Origin: Alphaproteobacteria bacterium
GTDB lineage: Bacteria; Pseudomonadota; Alphaproteobacteria; Rhodospirillales; Rhodospirillaceae
Length of the DNA: 64,000 bases
Direction: 5' to 3'
NCBI GenBank assembly: GCA_030604885.1
Contig: JAUVUZ010000014.1
Location: 26,588 to 90,587, forward strand
Shown here: positions 1-9,774 of the stretch, piece by piece
How the letters are laid out: each line of letters starts with the position of its first letter
How positions within the stretch are numbered: position 1 is the first letter of the stretch
The notes under the pieces: model-generated
Databases searched by the model: none
What the model saw: the letters and a program-made list of their open reading frames with translations, nothing else
Told to the model about the DNA's origin: nothing
Position numbers and translations under genes: made by a program

Positions 1-1007
1 CCGGAGGTGGCGACCGCCATGCGCACCGGCAGGGCGCGCGGCGCGCGGGCGTCCTCGGCTTCGAGGGCGGCGACCTTGTCCATGGTGAACTCGGCGTTGC
101 GGTCCTCGCCCAGCATGCCGACGGCGTCGGCGCGGCACTGCTTGCAGTGGCGCATCATCGTCATGTCGCCCGCGCAGGCGTCGCGCAGGGCCTGGAGTTC
201 GGCGTCGGTGGGGCCGCGCCGCCCTTCGAGGCCGAACACGGTGCCGTGCTCAGGCGCGGAGATCAGCGGCATGACGTTGTGGAGGAACGCGCCCTTCTGC
301 TTGATGACGCGGGAGACGGCGGCGAGGTGCTTGTCGTTGATGCCGGGGATCATCACCGAGTTGACCTTGACCAGGATGCCCCGCGCCACCAGCAGGTCGA
401 GGCCGCGCAACTGCTCGCGGATGAGCACCGCCGCGCCCTCCGCTCCGGTGAGGCGGCGACCCTCCCAGGTGACCCAGGCGTAGATCTTGGCGGCGACGTG
501 GGGGTCCACGGCGTTGATGGTGATGGTGACGTGGTCCACCCCGAGGGCGGCGATCGCGTCGACATGCCGCGCCAGGGCGAGGCCGTTGGTGGAGAGGCAG
601 AGCTTGAGGCCGGGCATTTCGGCGCCCACCGCGCGCAGGGTCTCCAGGGTGCGGCGCGGGTTGGCGAGCGGGTCGCCCGGTCCGGCGATGCCCATCACCG
701 TGAGCTGGGGGATTTTCGCCGCCACCGCCTTGACCTTGCGCAGCGCCTGATCCGGCTCCAGCAGTTCGGAGACGACGCCGGGGCGGCTTTCGTTGGCGCA
801 GTCGAACTTGCGGTTGCAGTAGTTGCACTGGATGTTGCAGGCGGGGGCCACCGCCACGTGCATGCGAGCGAAGCGCAGGTGCGCGGTTTCCGAATAGCAG
901 GGGTGGGTTTCGACCTTGGCGCGCAGGTCGGGCGGGAGCGGGCTTTCGCTCGGGCCGCAGCCGGTGGCGCAGGCGGAGCGGCGCACCTCGGAAACTTGCA
1001 GCGGCAT
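1..1007 (-). CDS. nifB: Nitrogenase cofactor maturase NifB (5' part, runs off the window)
   Basis: Radical-SAM enzyme that builds NifB-co, the iron-sulfur-carbide precursor of the nitrogenase FeMo-cofactor. The first 335 codons are visible. They contain the NifB-type HPCYSETAH block near residue 33, then the radical-SAM cluster motif CNIQCNYC followed by [14 protein letters not shown], all characteristic of NifB. The C-terminal part, including any NifX-like domain, lies outside the window. The ATG at 1007 is preceded by GGAGG. Upstream are a near-consensus sigma-54 promoter, an IHF site and a NifA site, so the gene is expected to be NifA-activated on its own, not by read-through from the acuI-like gene upstream. 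In many diazotrophs nifB directly follows nifA; here about 4.5 kb of unrelated genes separates them. Confidence 0.97.
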   Translation of the reverse strand, partial: MPLQVSEVRRSACATGCGPSESPLPPDLRAKVETHPCYSETAHLRFARMHVAVAPACNIQCNYCNRKFDCANESRPGVVSELLEPDQALRKVKAVAAKIPQLTVMGIAGPGDPLANPRRTLETLRAVGAEMPGLKLCLSTNGLALARHVDAIAALGVDHVTITINAVDPHVAAKIYAWVTWEGRRLTGAEGAAVLIREQLRGLDLLVARGILVKVNSVMIPGINDKHLAAVSRVIKQKGAFLHNVMPLISAPEHGTVFGLEGRRGPTDAELQALRDACAGDMTMMRHCKQCRADAVGMLGEDRNAEFTMDKVAALEAEDARAPRALPVRMAVATS

Positions 1008-1044
1008 GTTCGGTCCTCCGGCACGTGGCGATGCGCTCTCTGGC

Positions 1045-1059
1045 GCAAGCCCCGTGCCG
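1045..1059 (-). promoter_or_regulatory. Sigma-54 promoter of nifB
   Basis: Read on the minus strand the sequence is CGGCACGGGGCTTGC, against the consensus TGGCACG-N4-TTGC. Only the first base differs. The -24 GG (1058-1057) and -12 GC (1046-1045) are separated by the required 10 bases. The predicted transcription start near 1034 gives a leader of about 27 bases before the nifB ATG. Confidence 0.85.
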
Positions 1060-1065
1060 GATTTC

Positions 1066-1078
1066 CAACTCTTTGATT
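1066..1078 (-). promoter_or_regulatory. Probable IHF-binding site upstream of nifB
   Basis: CAACTCTTTGATT matches the reverse complement of the IHF consensus WATCAANNNNTTR at every defined position. It lies between the -24 box and the NifA site, where IHF is known to bend DNA at nif promoters. The surrounding 20 bases are the only AT-rich stretch in this spacer. Confidence 0.6.
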
Positions 1079-1104
1079 AAACTAAACTTTGATCCGCTCC
1101 ACGG

Positions 1105-1120
1105 TGTCGCGAACGCGACA
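1105..1120. promoter_or_regulatory. NifA upstream activator sequence for nifB
   Basis: TGTCGCGAACGCGACA is an exact TGT-N10-ACA NifA site and is almost perfectly palindromic. Its centre is about 78 bases upstream of the predicted nifB start site, a usual distance. It ends 18 bases before the stop codon of the acuI-like gene. Confidence 0.82.
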
Positions 1121-1138
1121 TCGGCGCGACAAACGCCG

Positions 1139-2131
1139 TCACCGCCGCACGTCGACGACGACGCGGCCGCGCACCTGGCCCTTGAGGATGCGGTTCGCCA
1201 TCTCGGGCAGGTCGGCGAGGCCGACCACCTCGGTCGCCGCGTCGAGCCGCGCCGTCGGCAGATCCCTGACCAGCCGCGCCCAGGCGGCTTCGCGCCGCGC
1301 GATCGGGCACATCACCGAATCGATGCCGAGGATGTTGACGCCGCGCAGCAGCAGCGGCAGCACGTTGGTGTTGAGGGCGATGCCGCCCGCGTTGCCGCAG
1401 CACGCCACCGAGGCGCCGTAGCGCAGTTGCGTCACCAGATTGCCGAGGATCGCGCCGCCCACCGCGTCCACCGCCCCGGCCCAGCGCTCCGGGTCGAGGG
1501 GCTTGCCGGACGCCTGCTCGAGGGCGGCGCGCGGCACGATCTCGGCGGCGCCCAGGCCCTTCAGGTAGTCCGCCTGCTCGGGCCGTCCGGTGACGGCGGC
1601 GACGGTGTGGCCCGCCGCCGCCAGCAGCGACACCGCCACCGAGCCGAGGCCGCCCGCCGCGCCGGTGACCAGCACCGGACCGGCGCCGGGGGCGAGGCCG
1701 TGATCTTCGAGCGCCATCACCGCCAGCATCGCGGTGAACCCGGCGGTGCCGATCGCCATCGCCCGCTGCGGCGAGAGGCCCTCGGGCAGGCGCACCAGCC
1801 ACTCGCCCTTCACCCGCGCGTATTCGGCGAAGCCGCCCCAGCGGATTTCGCCGACCCGCCAGCCGGTGAGGATCACCGCGTCGCCCTCGTGGAAATCCGG
1901 GTGGGAGGACGCCGCCACGGTGCCGACGAAATCGACCCCCGGCACATGCGGATACTGGCGCACCAGGCGGCCGAGGCCGTTGAGGATCATGCCGTCCTTG
2001 TAGTTGAGGTCGGAATGGCTGACGGCGACGAGCACGTCGCCTTCGGGCAGCCGGTCGTCGGTCATCGGTTCGATCGCGGCGGACACCTTGCCGTCGGCTT
2101 CGGTGAGGACGAGGGCGCGGAATTCGGTCAT
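1139..2131 (-). CDS. AcuI/YhdH-family acrylyl-CoA reductase (MDR superfamily)
   Basis: 330-residue NADPH-dependent zinc-independent medium-chain dehydrogenase/reductase. The sequence has the quinone-oxidoreductase fold: an N-terminal catalytic domain with SDLNYKDGM and PGVDFVGTV, then a nucleotide-binding domain with VTGAAGGLGSVAV near residue 155. The family (AcuI, YhdH) reduces acryloyl-CoA to propanoyl-CoA and protects against reactive acrylates. The start ATG overlaps the stop of the GntR-family gene by four bases (ATGA), so the two are co-translated and the regulator probably controls this enzyme. The true substrate could be another enoyl-CoA or a quinone. The gene sits between nifB and nifA but has no evident role in nitrogen fixation. 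Confidence 0.85.
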   Translation of the reverse strand: MTEFRALVLTEADGKVSAAIEPMTDDRLPEGDVLVAVSHSDLNYKDGMILNGLGRLVRQYPHVPGVDFVGTVAASSHPDFHEGDAVILTGWRVGEIRWGGFAEYARVKGEWLVRLPEGLSPQRAMAIGTAGFTAMLAVMALEDHGLAPGAGPVLVTGAAGGLGSVAVSLLAAAGHTVAAVTGRPEQADYLKGLGAAEIVPRAALEQASGKPLDPERWAGAVDAVGGAILGNLVTQLRYGASVACCGNAGGIALNTNVLPLLLRGVNILGIDSVMCPIARREAAWARLVRDLPTARLDAATEVVGLADLPEMANRILKGQVRGRVVVDVRR

Positions 2132-2883
2132 CGGGTGGATCCTTTGCTGGCTTCGGCTTCGGCGCGGCGGCGCACCGCCGCGGCATATTGCTCGCCCAGA
2201 TACGCCATCAGGTCGGCGAGCACGGCTTCGGCGCGGGCGCCGTCGCCGTCGGCGATGGCGTCGCGGAGGGCGCGGTGGCGGGCGGCGATCTCGGCGCGGC
2301 TGCGTTCCCGCGCCACCACCATGTTGGTGATCGGCGTCATCGCCTCCACCACCGCATGCATCGTCAGGCCGATCAGACCATTGCCCGCGGCGTCGACGAC
2401 GGCGCGGTGGAAGCGCACGTCGGAGGCGCAGAACTCGGTGTCGGCGGTGGCCGGGTCGGCCTGGATCGCCAGCTCCGCATCCATCTGCGCGAGATGCGCG
2501 GCGCCGCGCCGCGCCGCGGCGAGGCGGCAGCACAGCCCCTGCATCTCGCGGCGCGCCTCGGCGATCTCGTCGTGGCCGAAGGCGCCCATGCTCACCATCA
2601 GCGTCGCCGCCCCGGCGAGGGAGTGGGCGAATTCGGCAGGCGCGGGCCGCACCACGAAGTTGCCCCCCGCCGGGCCGCGGCGGGAGCGCACCAGGTTCTG
2701 CGCGGCGAGGCGCTTCAACGCCTCGCGGATGGTGGGGCGGGAGACGCCGTAGCGGGCCGCCAGGTCTTCCTCGGTGGGGAGGCGTTCGTCGGCCTTGATG
2801 CGGCCTTCGAGGATCGCCGCGCGCAGGCTGTCGGCGATCTGCCGCGCGACGCTGGTGGTGACGATGCCCCGATAGTCGATCAT
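2128..2883 (-). CDS. GntR/FadR-family transcriptional regulator
   Basis: 251 residues. The N-terminal winged helix-turn-helix (about residues 10-75) contains the GntR signature LPTEEDLAARYGVSRPTIREAL. The remainder is an all-helical FCD-type effector domain with the metal- and ligand-binding histidines expected in this subfamily (FHRAVVDAAGN, MHAVVEA, RHRALRDAI). Such regulators usually sense organic acids or acyl compounds. The ATG at 2883 has GGAG about 10 bases upstream. It is the first gene of a two-gene operon with the acuI-like reductase, and a fitting FadR-subfamily operator lies 60 bases upstream, suggesting autoregulation. Confidence 0.9.
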   Translation of the reverse strand: MIDYRGIVTTSVARQIADSLRAAILEGRIKADERLPTEEDLAARYGVSRPTIREALKRLAAQNLVRSRRGPAGGNFVVRPAPAEFAHSLAGAATLMVSMGAFGHDEIAEARREMQGLCCRLAAARRGAAHLAQMDAELAIQADPATADTEFCASDVRFHRAVVDAAGNGLIGLTMHAVVEAMTPITNMVVARERSRAEIAARHRALRDAIADGDGARAEAVLADLMAYLGEQYAAAVRRRAEAEASKGSTR

Positions 2884-2942
2884 GCCCGGTCTCCGTTCGC
2901 GGATGTTCGAGCATATGGCGGGTTGCCTCCGCATTTCAACAT

Positions 2943-2953
2943 TCGTCTGACAA
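2943..2953. promoter_or_regulatory. Candidate GntR/FadR-subfamily operator
   Basis: TCGTCTGACAA fits the FadR-subfamily pattern TNGTNNNACNA on both strands. It lies in the divergent region between the gntR start (2883) and the hemolysin III gene (3026). The assignment rests only on pattern match and position. Confidence 0.42.
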
Positions 2954-3025
2954 ATAGCAGAGGAATTTTCGTTGGCAGGCGCCGGGCGGCGCTCCCATAT
3001 CGGGGAGCGACAAAGGGGGAGACCC

Positions 3026-3658
3026 ATGGACTCCTGTTCGAGGCCCGAGCGCGTCGCCGACGCGATTCTCCATGCCTGCGGCGTCGTCGCCACCGTCGCC
3101 GCCAGCGCGGTGCTGCTGACCCTGGCGATCCGGTCGGGGGAGGGGCGCGCCGTCACCGCCGCCGCCGTCTATTCCGGCGGCATGCTGGCGAGCTTCGGCT
3201 TTTCCGCCGCCTACAACCTCTGCCCCGCCTCGCGCTGGAAGGAAACCCTCAGGCGCTGCGACCACGCGGCGATCTACCTGTTCATTGCCGCCACCTACAC
3301 GCCGATGTGCCTGGTGGCGCTCGACGGCGCCACCGGCGCCGCCCTGCTGACGGCGGTGTGGATGGTGGCGGTGACCGGATTCGCGATGAAGATCGCCTGG
3401 CCGCGCCGCTTCGAGCGGCTGTCGCTGGCGCTCTACCTCGCCCTCGGCTGGGCGGGCGTGGCGGCGGCGGGCGCGATCGTGCGCGCCCTGCCCCCGGCGG
3501 CGCTGGCGCTGCTGCTGGCGGGCGGCGTGCTCTATTCGGTGGGGGTGATCTTCCACGTCTGGCGGCGCCTGCGCTTCCAGAACGCGATCTGGCACGGCTT
3601 CGTGCTCTCCGCCGCCGCCTGCCACTACGCCATGGTGGTGACGACGGTGGTGCGTTAA
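3026..3658 (+). CDS. Hemolysin III family (TrhA/PAQR-like) membrane protein
   Basis: 210-residue integral membrane protein with about seven hydrophobic segments and the family signatures CDHAAIYLFIAATYTP near residue 75 and IWHGFVLSAAACHY near the C-terminus, which carry the conserved metal-binding histidines of the PAQR/HlyIII fold. Bacterial members are linked to membrane-lipid homeostasis; haemolysis is a historical label. I chose the ATG at 3026 because AAGGGGGAG precedes it; an in-frame ATG 54 bases upstream has no ribosome-binding site. The 3' end overlaps the convergent binding-protein gene by four bases. Confidence 0.85.
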   Translation: MDSCSRPERVADAILHACGVVATVAASAVLLTLAIRSGEGRAVTAAAVYSGGMLASFGFSAAYNLCPASRWKETLRRCDHAAIYLFIAATYTPMCLVALDGATGAALLTAVWMVAVTGFAMKIAWPRRFERLSLALYLALGWAGVAAAGAIVRALPPAALALLLAGGVLYSVGVIFHVWRRLRFQNAIWHGFVLSAAACHYAMVVTTVVR

Positions 3659-4473
3659 AGAACGTCGGCAGCGGTGAAGCCGAACGGCGCGATCCGCTCG
3701 ACATGGGCGGGGGAGCCGAGAACCTCGGCCTGCGCGGCGTTCCACGCCCGCGCCAGCCGCCCCTGGCTCCGCGCGAAGGCGAAGCCCACCTGGAAGGCCG
3801 ACTGGTCCTGCCCCGCTTCCGGCGCCACCGCCACCGCCTCCAACGCGCCGCCGCTGCCGCGCGCCATCCAGCGCACCGTGGGCAGCGACAGCGCCAGCAC
3901 GTCCGCCTGGTCGGCGGCCACCAGATCCCCGCCGACCTCGGCATCGGCAACCCGGTGCAGCCGCGAGGGCGACACGCCCCGGCGTTCCAGGTCGCGCTCC
4001 TCCACCGATCCGGCGAGCACCGCGATGCGCGCCTCGGTGCGCACCAGCAGGTCGAAATAATTCTGCAGACGGAAGGGGTTGCCCCGCCGCACCAGGAACC
4101 CGGGCGCGACCCGCACGGTGGGGGCGGAAAAGATCGCCAGCCGCTCGCGCTCGGGCGTCACGAACATCCCGGCGGCCACCACGTCGAAGGTGCCGTTCTG
4201 CAAGCCGGGGAGCAGCGCGTCGAAGCGCACCTGCACCCAGTCGATCTCGGCGACGCCCAGCCGCTCCACCACCAGCTTCGCAAGCTCGGGGGATTCGCCG
4301 GTCACCTCGCCGCCGCGCACCAAGGCATACGGTGCCTCCACCGCGTAACCGATGCGGATCACCCCCTCGGCGCGGATGCGCGCCAAGGCGTCGGCGGCGG
4401 CCACGGAGCCGCCCACGCCCGCCCACACGGCCAGCGCAGTTGCAACCAACACGCCGCCCAACGCCTTGATCAC
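3655..4473 (-). CDS. Extracellular solute-binding protein, family 3 (EhuB-like), orphan
   Basis: 272-residue periplasmic binding protein of the amino-acid/ectoine ABC-transporter type. After a signal peptide (about residues 1-27, ending near AAADAL) it has LARIRAEGVIRIGYAVEAPYA, GESPELAKLVVERLG and MFVTPERERLAIFSAPT, which resemble the EhuB ectoine-binding branch. A GTG start at 4473 places GGAAAGGGGG just upstream and leaves a clean signal peptide; an ATG at 4533 would add 20 polar residues in front of it. No permease or ATPase gene is adjacent, so either it serves a transporter elsewhere or it is a stand-alone sensor protein. Ligand unknown. Confidence 0.8.
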   Translation of the reverse strand: MIKALGGVLVATALAVWAGVGGSVAAADALARIRAEGVIRIGYAVEAPYALVRGGEVTGESPELAKLVVERLGVAEIDWVQVRFDALLPGLQNGTFDVVAAGMFVTPERERLAIFSAPTVRVAPGFLVRRGNPFRLQNYFDLLVRTEARIAVLAGSVEERDLERRGVSPSRLHRVADAEVGGDLVAADQADVLALSLPTVRWMARGSGGALEAVAVAPEAGQDQSAFQVGFAFARSQGRLARAWNAAQAEVLGSPAHVERIAPFGFTAADVL

Positions 4474-4554
4474 CGGCGCCCCCTTTCCGGGAGTTCGCCC
4501 GCGCGACTCCCCCGAATCCGAAGTGTCGCGCAAGCAATTATAACGTGCAAGTTG

Positions 4555-5475
4555 TTATTCCACAGTCAACCCACGGCAAATGCGGAAGGCCTCGGCCAGC
4601 AACCGCTCCGCCGCCTCGGGCGTGCGGAAGGCCGAGTGGGCCGACAGGGTGACCGAGTCCATGCGGGCGAAGGCATGCCCCTCGGGCAACGGCTCCACCG
4701 CGAACACGTCCATCGCCGCGTGCCCCAACGCGCCCGCCTCCAGCGCCGCGACCAGCGCCGCCTCGTCCACCAGCGCGCCGCGCGCGGTGTTGACGAGAAT
4801 CGCCCCCGGCCGCATCCGCGCGATCCGCTCCGCCGAAAGGAACCCCCGGGTCTCGTCGCACAGCAGCAGATGCAGCGACACCACGTGGCTCGACGCCAGC
4901 AGCGTGTCGAGATCGACGAACCGCACCCCCGGATGCGCCTTGGGCGAGCGATTCCAGGCGATCACCTCCATCCCCAGCCCCAAACCCGCGATCCGCGCCA
5001 CCTCCGCCGCGATGCCGCCGAACCCCAGCAGCCCCAGGGTCTTGCCCCGCAGCTCCATCGCCTCGGTGCGCAGCCACCGGCCCGCGCGCATCTCCCGGTC
5101 CATCCGCGCCAGCCCCTTCGCCGCCGCCATCGCCAGCGCCACCGCGCACTCGGCCACCGCCGTGTCGCCATAGCCGCGGATGATGTCCACCGAAATCCCC
5201 AGCCCCGCCAGCGCCTCGATGTCCATGTAACTGCGCGCCCCGGTGCCCAGGAACACCACGTGCCGCAACCCCGCGCACCGCGCCGCCACCTCGGTCGGCA
5301 GATAGCTGTGATCCACCAGGATCGTCTCCGCCCCCGCCGCCGCGATCAACCCCGGCATCTCCTCCGGCCGGACCCCCGGATCGCGATGCACCGCCAACGG
5401 CGGATCCCCCGCCCCACGCAGCCGCTCGGCAATGTCGCCCAGGGCGTCGGTGGCGTCGATGAACAGAATCGGCAT
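4555..5475 (-). CDS. D-isomer-specific 2-hydroxyacid dehydrogenase
   Basis: 306-residue NAD-dependent dehydrogenase. The Rossmann motif is GLLGFGGIAAEVA near residue 150, followed by the conserved catalytic set: Arg in NTARGALVDE, Glu in AVEPLPEG and His in LSAHSAF. This matches the family that interconverts 2-keto acids and D-2-hydroxyacids or related compounds such as phosphoglycerate; the substrate cannot be assigned. The ATG has AGGAG nine bases upstream. It is transcribed in the same direction as nifA but separated by a 200-base region full of palindromes, so it is probably its own unit. Confidence 0.85.
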   Translation of the reverse strand: MPILFIDATDALGDIAERLRGAGDPPLAVHRDPGVRPEEMPGLIAAAGAETILVDHSYLPTEVAARCAGLRHVVFLGTGARSYMDIEALAGLGISVDIIRGYGDTAVAECAVALAMAAAKGLARMDREMRAGRWLRTEAMELRGKTLGLLGFGGIAAEVARIAGLGLGMEVIAWNRSPKAHPGVRFVDLDTLLASSHVVSLHLLLCDETRGFLSAERIARMRPGAILVNTARGALVDEAALVAALEAGALGHAAMDVFAVEPLPEGHAFARMDSVTLSAHSAFRTPEAAERLLAEAFRICRGLTVE

Positions 5476-5507
5476 GGTCGGTGGACTCCTAAAAAATCAA
5501 AAACTTC

Positions 5508-5650
5508 GCGGGGGACTCGGTCCCCCGCACCCCCATGCGTTTTTGGTTTTGCGCGTAGCGCCATAGCATCATCGCGCGGCGTGACGGGCTTATGGCGCTA
5601 CGCGCAAAACCAAAACGTCCGGGAGGCGCGAAGGGACCGAGTCCCTCCGC
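5508..5650. repeat. Compound palindromic element: long inverted repeat flanked by two related hairpins
   Basis: Three nested symmetries lie between nifA and the dehydrogenase gene. (1) A 9-bp perfect stem with a TCG loop at 5508-5528. (2) A perfect 25-bp inverted repeat, arms 5541-5565 and 5591-5615, loop 5566-5590. (3) A 10-bp stem with a CGA loop and one G-U-type mismatch at 5628-5650. The two outer hairpins share the core GGGAC-loop-GTCCC and are in opposite orientation, so the whole element is roughly mirror-symmetric. The same hairpin core occurs at 22166-22188. This looks like a REP/BIME-type interspersed element that may also end nifA transcription. Confidence 0.75.
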
Positions 5651-5674
5651 ACTTCTATCTTTTACCCTCTTTCC

Positions 5675-7254
<1,580 letters not shown>

Positions 7255-7255
<1 letters not shown>

Positions 7256-8859
7256 CACACGCCGTCCCCCCGGGTGATCAGCGCCTCGTCTTCCGCCGGC
7301 AGGCCGACGACGATGCGGCAGCCCCCCTCCGCCCGGTTGTCCACGGCGATGGTGCCGCCATGCTCGGTGAGGATGTTCTGCGCGATCGCGAGGCCCATCC
7401 CCGGGCGGCCGCGCGCGCGCCGCCAGCCGGAGAAGAACGGCTCGAAGATGCGCGCGCGGATGCCCGGCGCCACGCCCGCGCCGGAATCCGAAATCGCGAT
7501 CTCGACGCCCCCGGCGGCGGCGCGGCGGGTTTCGATCACCACCGCGCGCTCGGGCGCGCCCGGCTCGCCCACCGCGTCCACCGCGTTGTCGAGCAGCACC
7601 TTGACCAGGGTGCGCAGTTGCCCGGCGCGGCCGCTGACGGCGGGCAGCACCGCCGTGGGCATCCACGACAGCGCCACCCCCTCGGCCAGCAGGCGGTCGA
7701 CCATGAAGTCCATCACCTCGCGCACCAGCTCGTTGATATTGAGCGGCAGCACCGGCTCGTGGATCGTCTGCGGCACCGAATCGCGCAAGTGCGCCAGGGT
7801 CTCGCCGCCCGCCCGGCGCACGTCGTCGAGGGCGGCGGAGATCGCCGGGTTGGCGGCGCCCTGGCGTTCCAGCATCGCCGCCGCCGCGCCCAGCATGTTG
7901 AGCGGCCCCTGAAGCTGGTAGACAGCGCCCTGCAACACCTCGCGCATCCCCTGGGCCTGCTGGATCTCGGCGGTGAGGGCGCGGATCGCCGAGGTCTTGG
8001 CCTGCTGGAAGGCGCGCATCCGCGCGGTGACGTCGAGGCACACCAGCAGCAGCGCGCGGCCGGTGCCCGGCTCGTAGTAGCTGTCCACCTCGGGGCGGGC
8101 GACGTCGATCCACAGGCCCGAGCAGGCGAACCAGCGCGGCCCCAGGCGGCGGCCCACCTCGATCTTCACCTCGACGCTGTCGAAGGCGCGGCGTTCCATC
8201 AGGAGTCCGGCGGCGTCGCCGTCCGCGACCGCCTTGAGGAACGCCCACGCCGGTTCCTGGCCGCCCATGTCGGCCATCAGCACCTTGTAGGCGTGGTTGT
8301 CGATCATCACCTTGCCGTGCTCGTTGAGCAGCGCCATCACCACCGGGGCGACGTCGATGATGTTCTCGATCAGCGCCTTCTGCGTCGCCACCGAGCGTTC
8401 GAGGCTCATCTGGGCGGAGGCGTCGCGCTGGATGCCGAGGTAGTAGCCCGGGCGGCCCTCGCCGCCGCGCACCGGCACCACCTTCAAATCGGCGAGGTAG
8501 GGGGTGGCGTCCTTGCGGCGGTTGAGCAGGCGGCCCTGCCAGGTGCGGCCCGCGGCGATGGTGCGCCAGAGGTCGTCGTAGACCCGCGCCGGGGTCTTCT
8601 TGTTGGAGAGCAGGCTGTGATTCTGGCCGATCACCTCGGCGGCGGCATAGCCGGTGATCTGCTCGAAGGCGGGGTTGACGTAGAGGATGGTGCCCGCCGC
8701 GTCGGCCACCGAGATCCCCGACCCCAGCGCCTCGACGGTGTCGAAGAACAGTCCCGGGGGTAGGTCGGGATGCGGCCGAGTCGGCTCCTGCCCGGCGATC
8801 TCCGTCGCCGCCGCGGCCCCCGCTCCGCCCCCCGTTCCGTCGGTCGAACCGTTTGACAT
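7255..8859 (-). CDS. nifL: Nitrogen-fixation regulatory protein NifL (redox/nitrogen-sensing anti-activator of NifA)
   Basis: 534 residues, close to Azotobacter NifL (about 519). PAS1 (about 35-150) contains the FAD-domain block NRRKDATPYLADLKVVPV, very like Azotobacter NifL. PAS2 follows at about 160-280, then a linker with LQGPLNML, then a GHKL ATPase domain with N425 (LLDNAVDAV), DSGAG at 458-462, FEPFF and GRPGMGLA at about 484-491. In A. vinelandii the histidine-kinase H-box position is His in HRLQGP; here it is Tyr314 (VYQLQGP), consistent with NifL acting by ADP binding and protein contact, not phosphotransfer. It is known to inhibit NifA under oxygen or fixed nitrogen. The ATG at 8859 was chosen because the upstream extension lacks family similarity and would overlap the sigma-54 promoter. 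Confidence 0.93.
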
Positions 8860-8931
8860 ATATCGTTTTTCCAGTGCGTCGCGTCCCTCTCGCGGCGGCC
8901 GCCCCGGGCCGCCCGCCTCCGCTCCGGTCTC

Positions 8932-8946
8932 GCAAGATATATGCCC
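8932..8946 (-). promoter_or_regulatory. Sigma-54 promoter of nifLA
   Basis: On the minus strand the sequence reads GGGCATATATCTTGC, preserving GG and GC exactly 10 bases apart and the CA and TTGC parts of the consensus TGGCAC-N5-TTGC. The predicted start near 8921 leaves a leader of about 60 bases before the nifL ATG. The NifA site at 9032-9047 lies about 118 bases upstream. Confidence 0.7.
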
Positions 8947-9031
8947 AACTCCCCATACACCGCGGAAATCCCCGGTTTCGCTTGGCTTGGCGGTGGGATT
9001 CGTGACATCTTTGCGCACTGCGCCCCGGTGC

Positions 9032-9047
9032 TGTCGCAAAGCCGACA
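9032..9047. promoter_or_regulatory. Shared NifA upstream activator sequence between nifL and rnfA
   Basis: TGTCGCAAAGCCGACA is an exact TGT-N10-ACA site. It lies about 110-120 bases upstream of both predicted start sites, nifL on the minus strand and rnfA on the plus strand. I find no second copy in the 320-base divergent region, so one site may serve both directions, including autoactivation of nifLA. No clear IHF consensus is visible here, unlike at nifB. Confidence 0.8.
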
Positions 9048-9124
9048 GGGGGAAACACCGGGACTCCTGCACGCAAACCCGGCGCGCCTGCCGCTTTCAC
9101 GGGCAGTTCCGCCGCCACGCGGTT

Positions 9125-9140
9125 TGGTACGGGGGATGCA
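9125..9140 (+). promoter_or_regulatory. Sigma-54 promoter of rnfABCDGEH
   Basis: TGGTACGGGGGATGCA has the -24 GG (9126-9127) and -12 GC (9138-9139) exactly 10 bases apart and agrees with TGGCAC-N5-TTGCA except for two bases. The predicted start near 9150 is 30 bases before the rnfA ATG. The NifA site is centred about 111 bases upstream. Confidence 0.78.
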
Positions 9141-9179
9141 ATCCGAACGGTCGAACCCTGGGGGAAAAGGGTAGGTTCG

Positions 9180-9761
9180 ATGGGCGAGTATCTGTTTCTC
9201 ATCCTGGGCACCGTGCTGGTGAACAACGTCGTGCTGGTCAAGTTCCTTGGCCTGTGCCCGTTCATGGGGGTCTCGAACAAGGTCGAGACCGCGCTCGGCA
9301 TGGGCATGGCCACCGCCTTCGTGCTCACCCTCGCCACCGCCGCGGGCTGGGTGCTGGAGCACGCGCTGCTGCGGCCGTTCGACCTCGGCTACCTGCGCAT
9401 CCTCACCTTCATCCTGGTGATCGCCGCGGTGGTGCAGTTCACCGAGATGGTGATCCGCAAGGTGTCGCCGCTGCTGCACCAGGTTCTCGGCATCTTCCTG
9501 CCGCTCATCACCACCAACTGCGCGGTGCTGGGCGTGGCGCTGCTGAGCGTGCAGGCGGACCACGGCTTCGTCGAGAGCGTGCTCTACGGCTTCGGCTCGG
9601 CGGCCGGGTTCGCGCTGGTGATGGTGCTGTTCGCCGGGCTGCGGGAGCGGCTCGCCCTGTCGCAGGTGCCGTATGCCTTCGGCGGCGCGCCGGTGAGCTT
9701 CATCGCCGCCGGGCTGCTGTCGATGGCGTTCATGGGCTTCGCCGGTCTCGCGCCGGGTTGA
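9180..9761 (+). CDS. rnfA: Rnf electron-transport complex subunit A
   Basis: 193 residues, the same length as E. coli RsxA. An integral membrane protein with about six transmembrane helices, starting [32 protein letters not shown] and containing [12 protein letters not shown]. RnfA and RnfE form the membrane core of the ion-translocating ferredoxin:NAD+ oxidoreductase and carry a conserved cysteine pair thought to hold an intramembrane iron-sulfur centre (the Cys in LGLCPF and in TTNCAV). First gene of the seven-gene operon, placed behind a NifA-type promoter, so the complex probably feeds low-potential electrons to nitrogenase. Confidence 0.96.
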   Translation: MGEYLFLILGTVLVNNVVLVKFLGLCPFMGVSNKVETALGMGMATAFVLTLATAAGWVLEHALLRPFDLGYLRILTFILVIAAVVQFTEMVIRKVSPLLHQVLGIFLPLITTNCAVLGVALLSVQADHGFVESVLYGFGSAAGFALVMVLFAGLRERLALSQVPYAFGGAPVSFIAAGLLSMAFMGFAGLAPG

Positions 9762-9774
9762 GGGAGCGAAAAGG

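Noticed and set aside
9003..9016. A second possible -24/-12 element near TTTGCGC upstream of rnfA
   Set aside because: No GG lies exactly 10 bases before either GC, which sigma-54 requires; the element at 9125-9140 fits properly.
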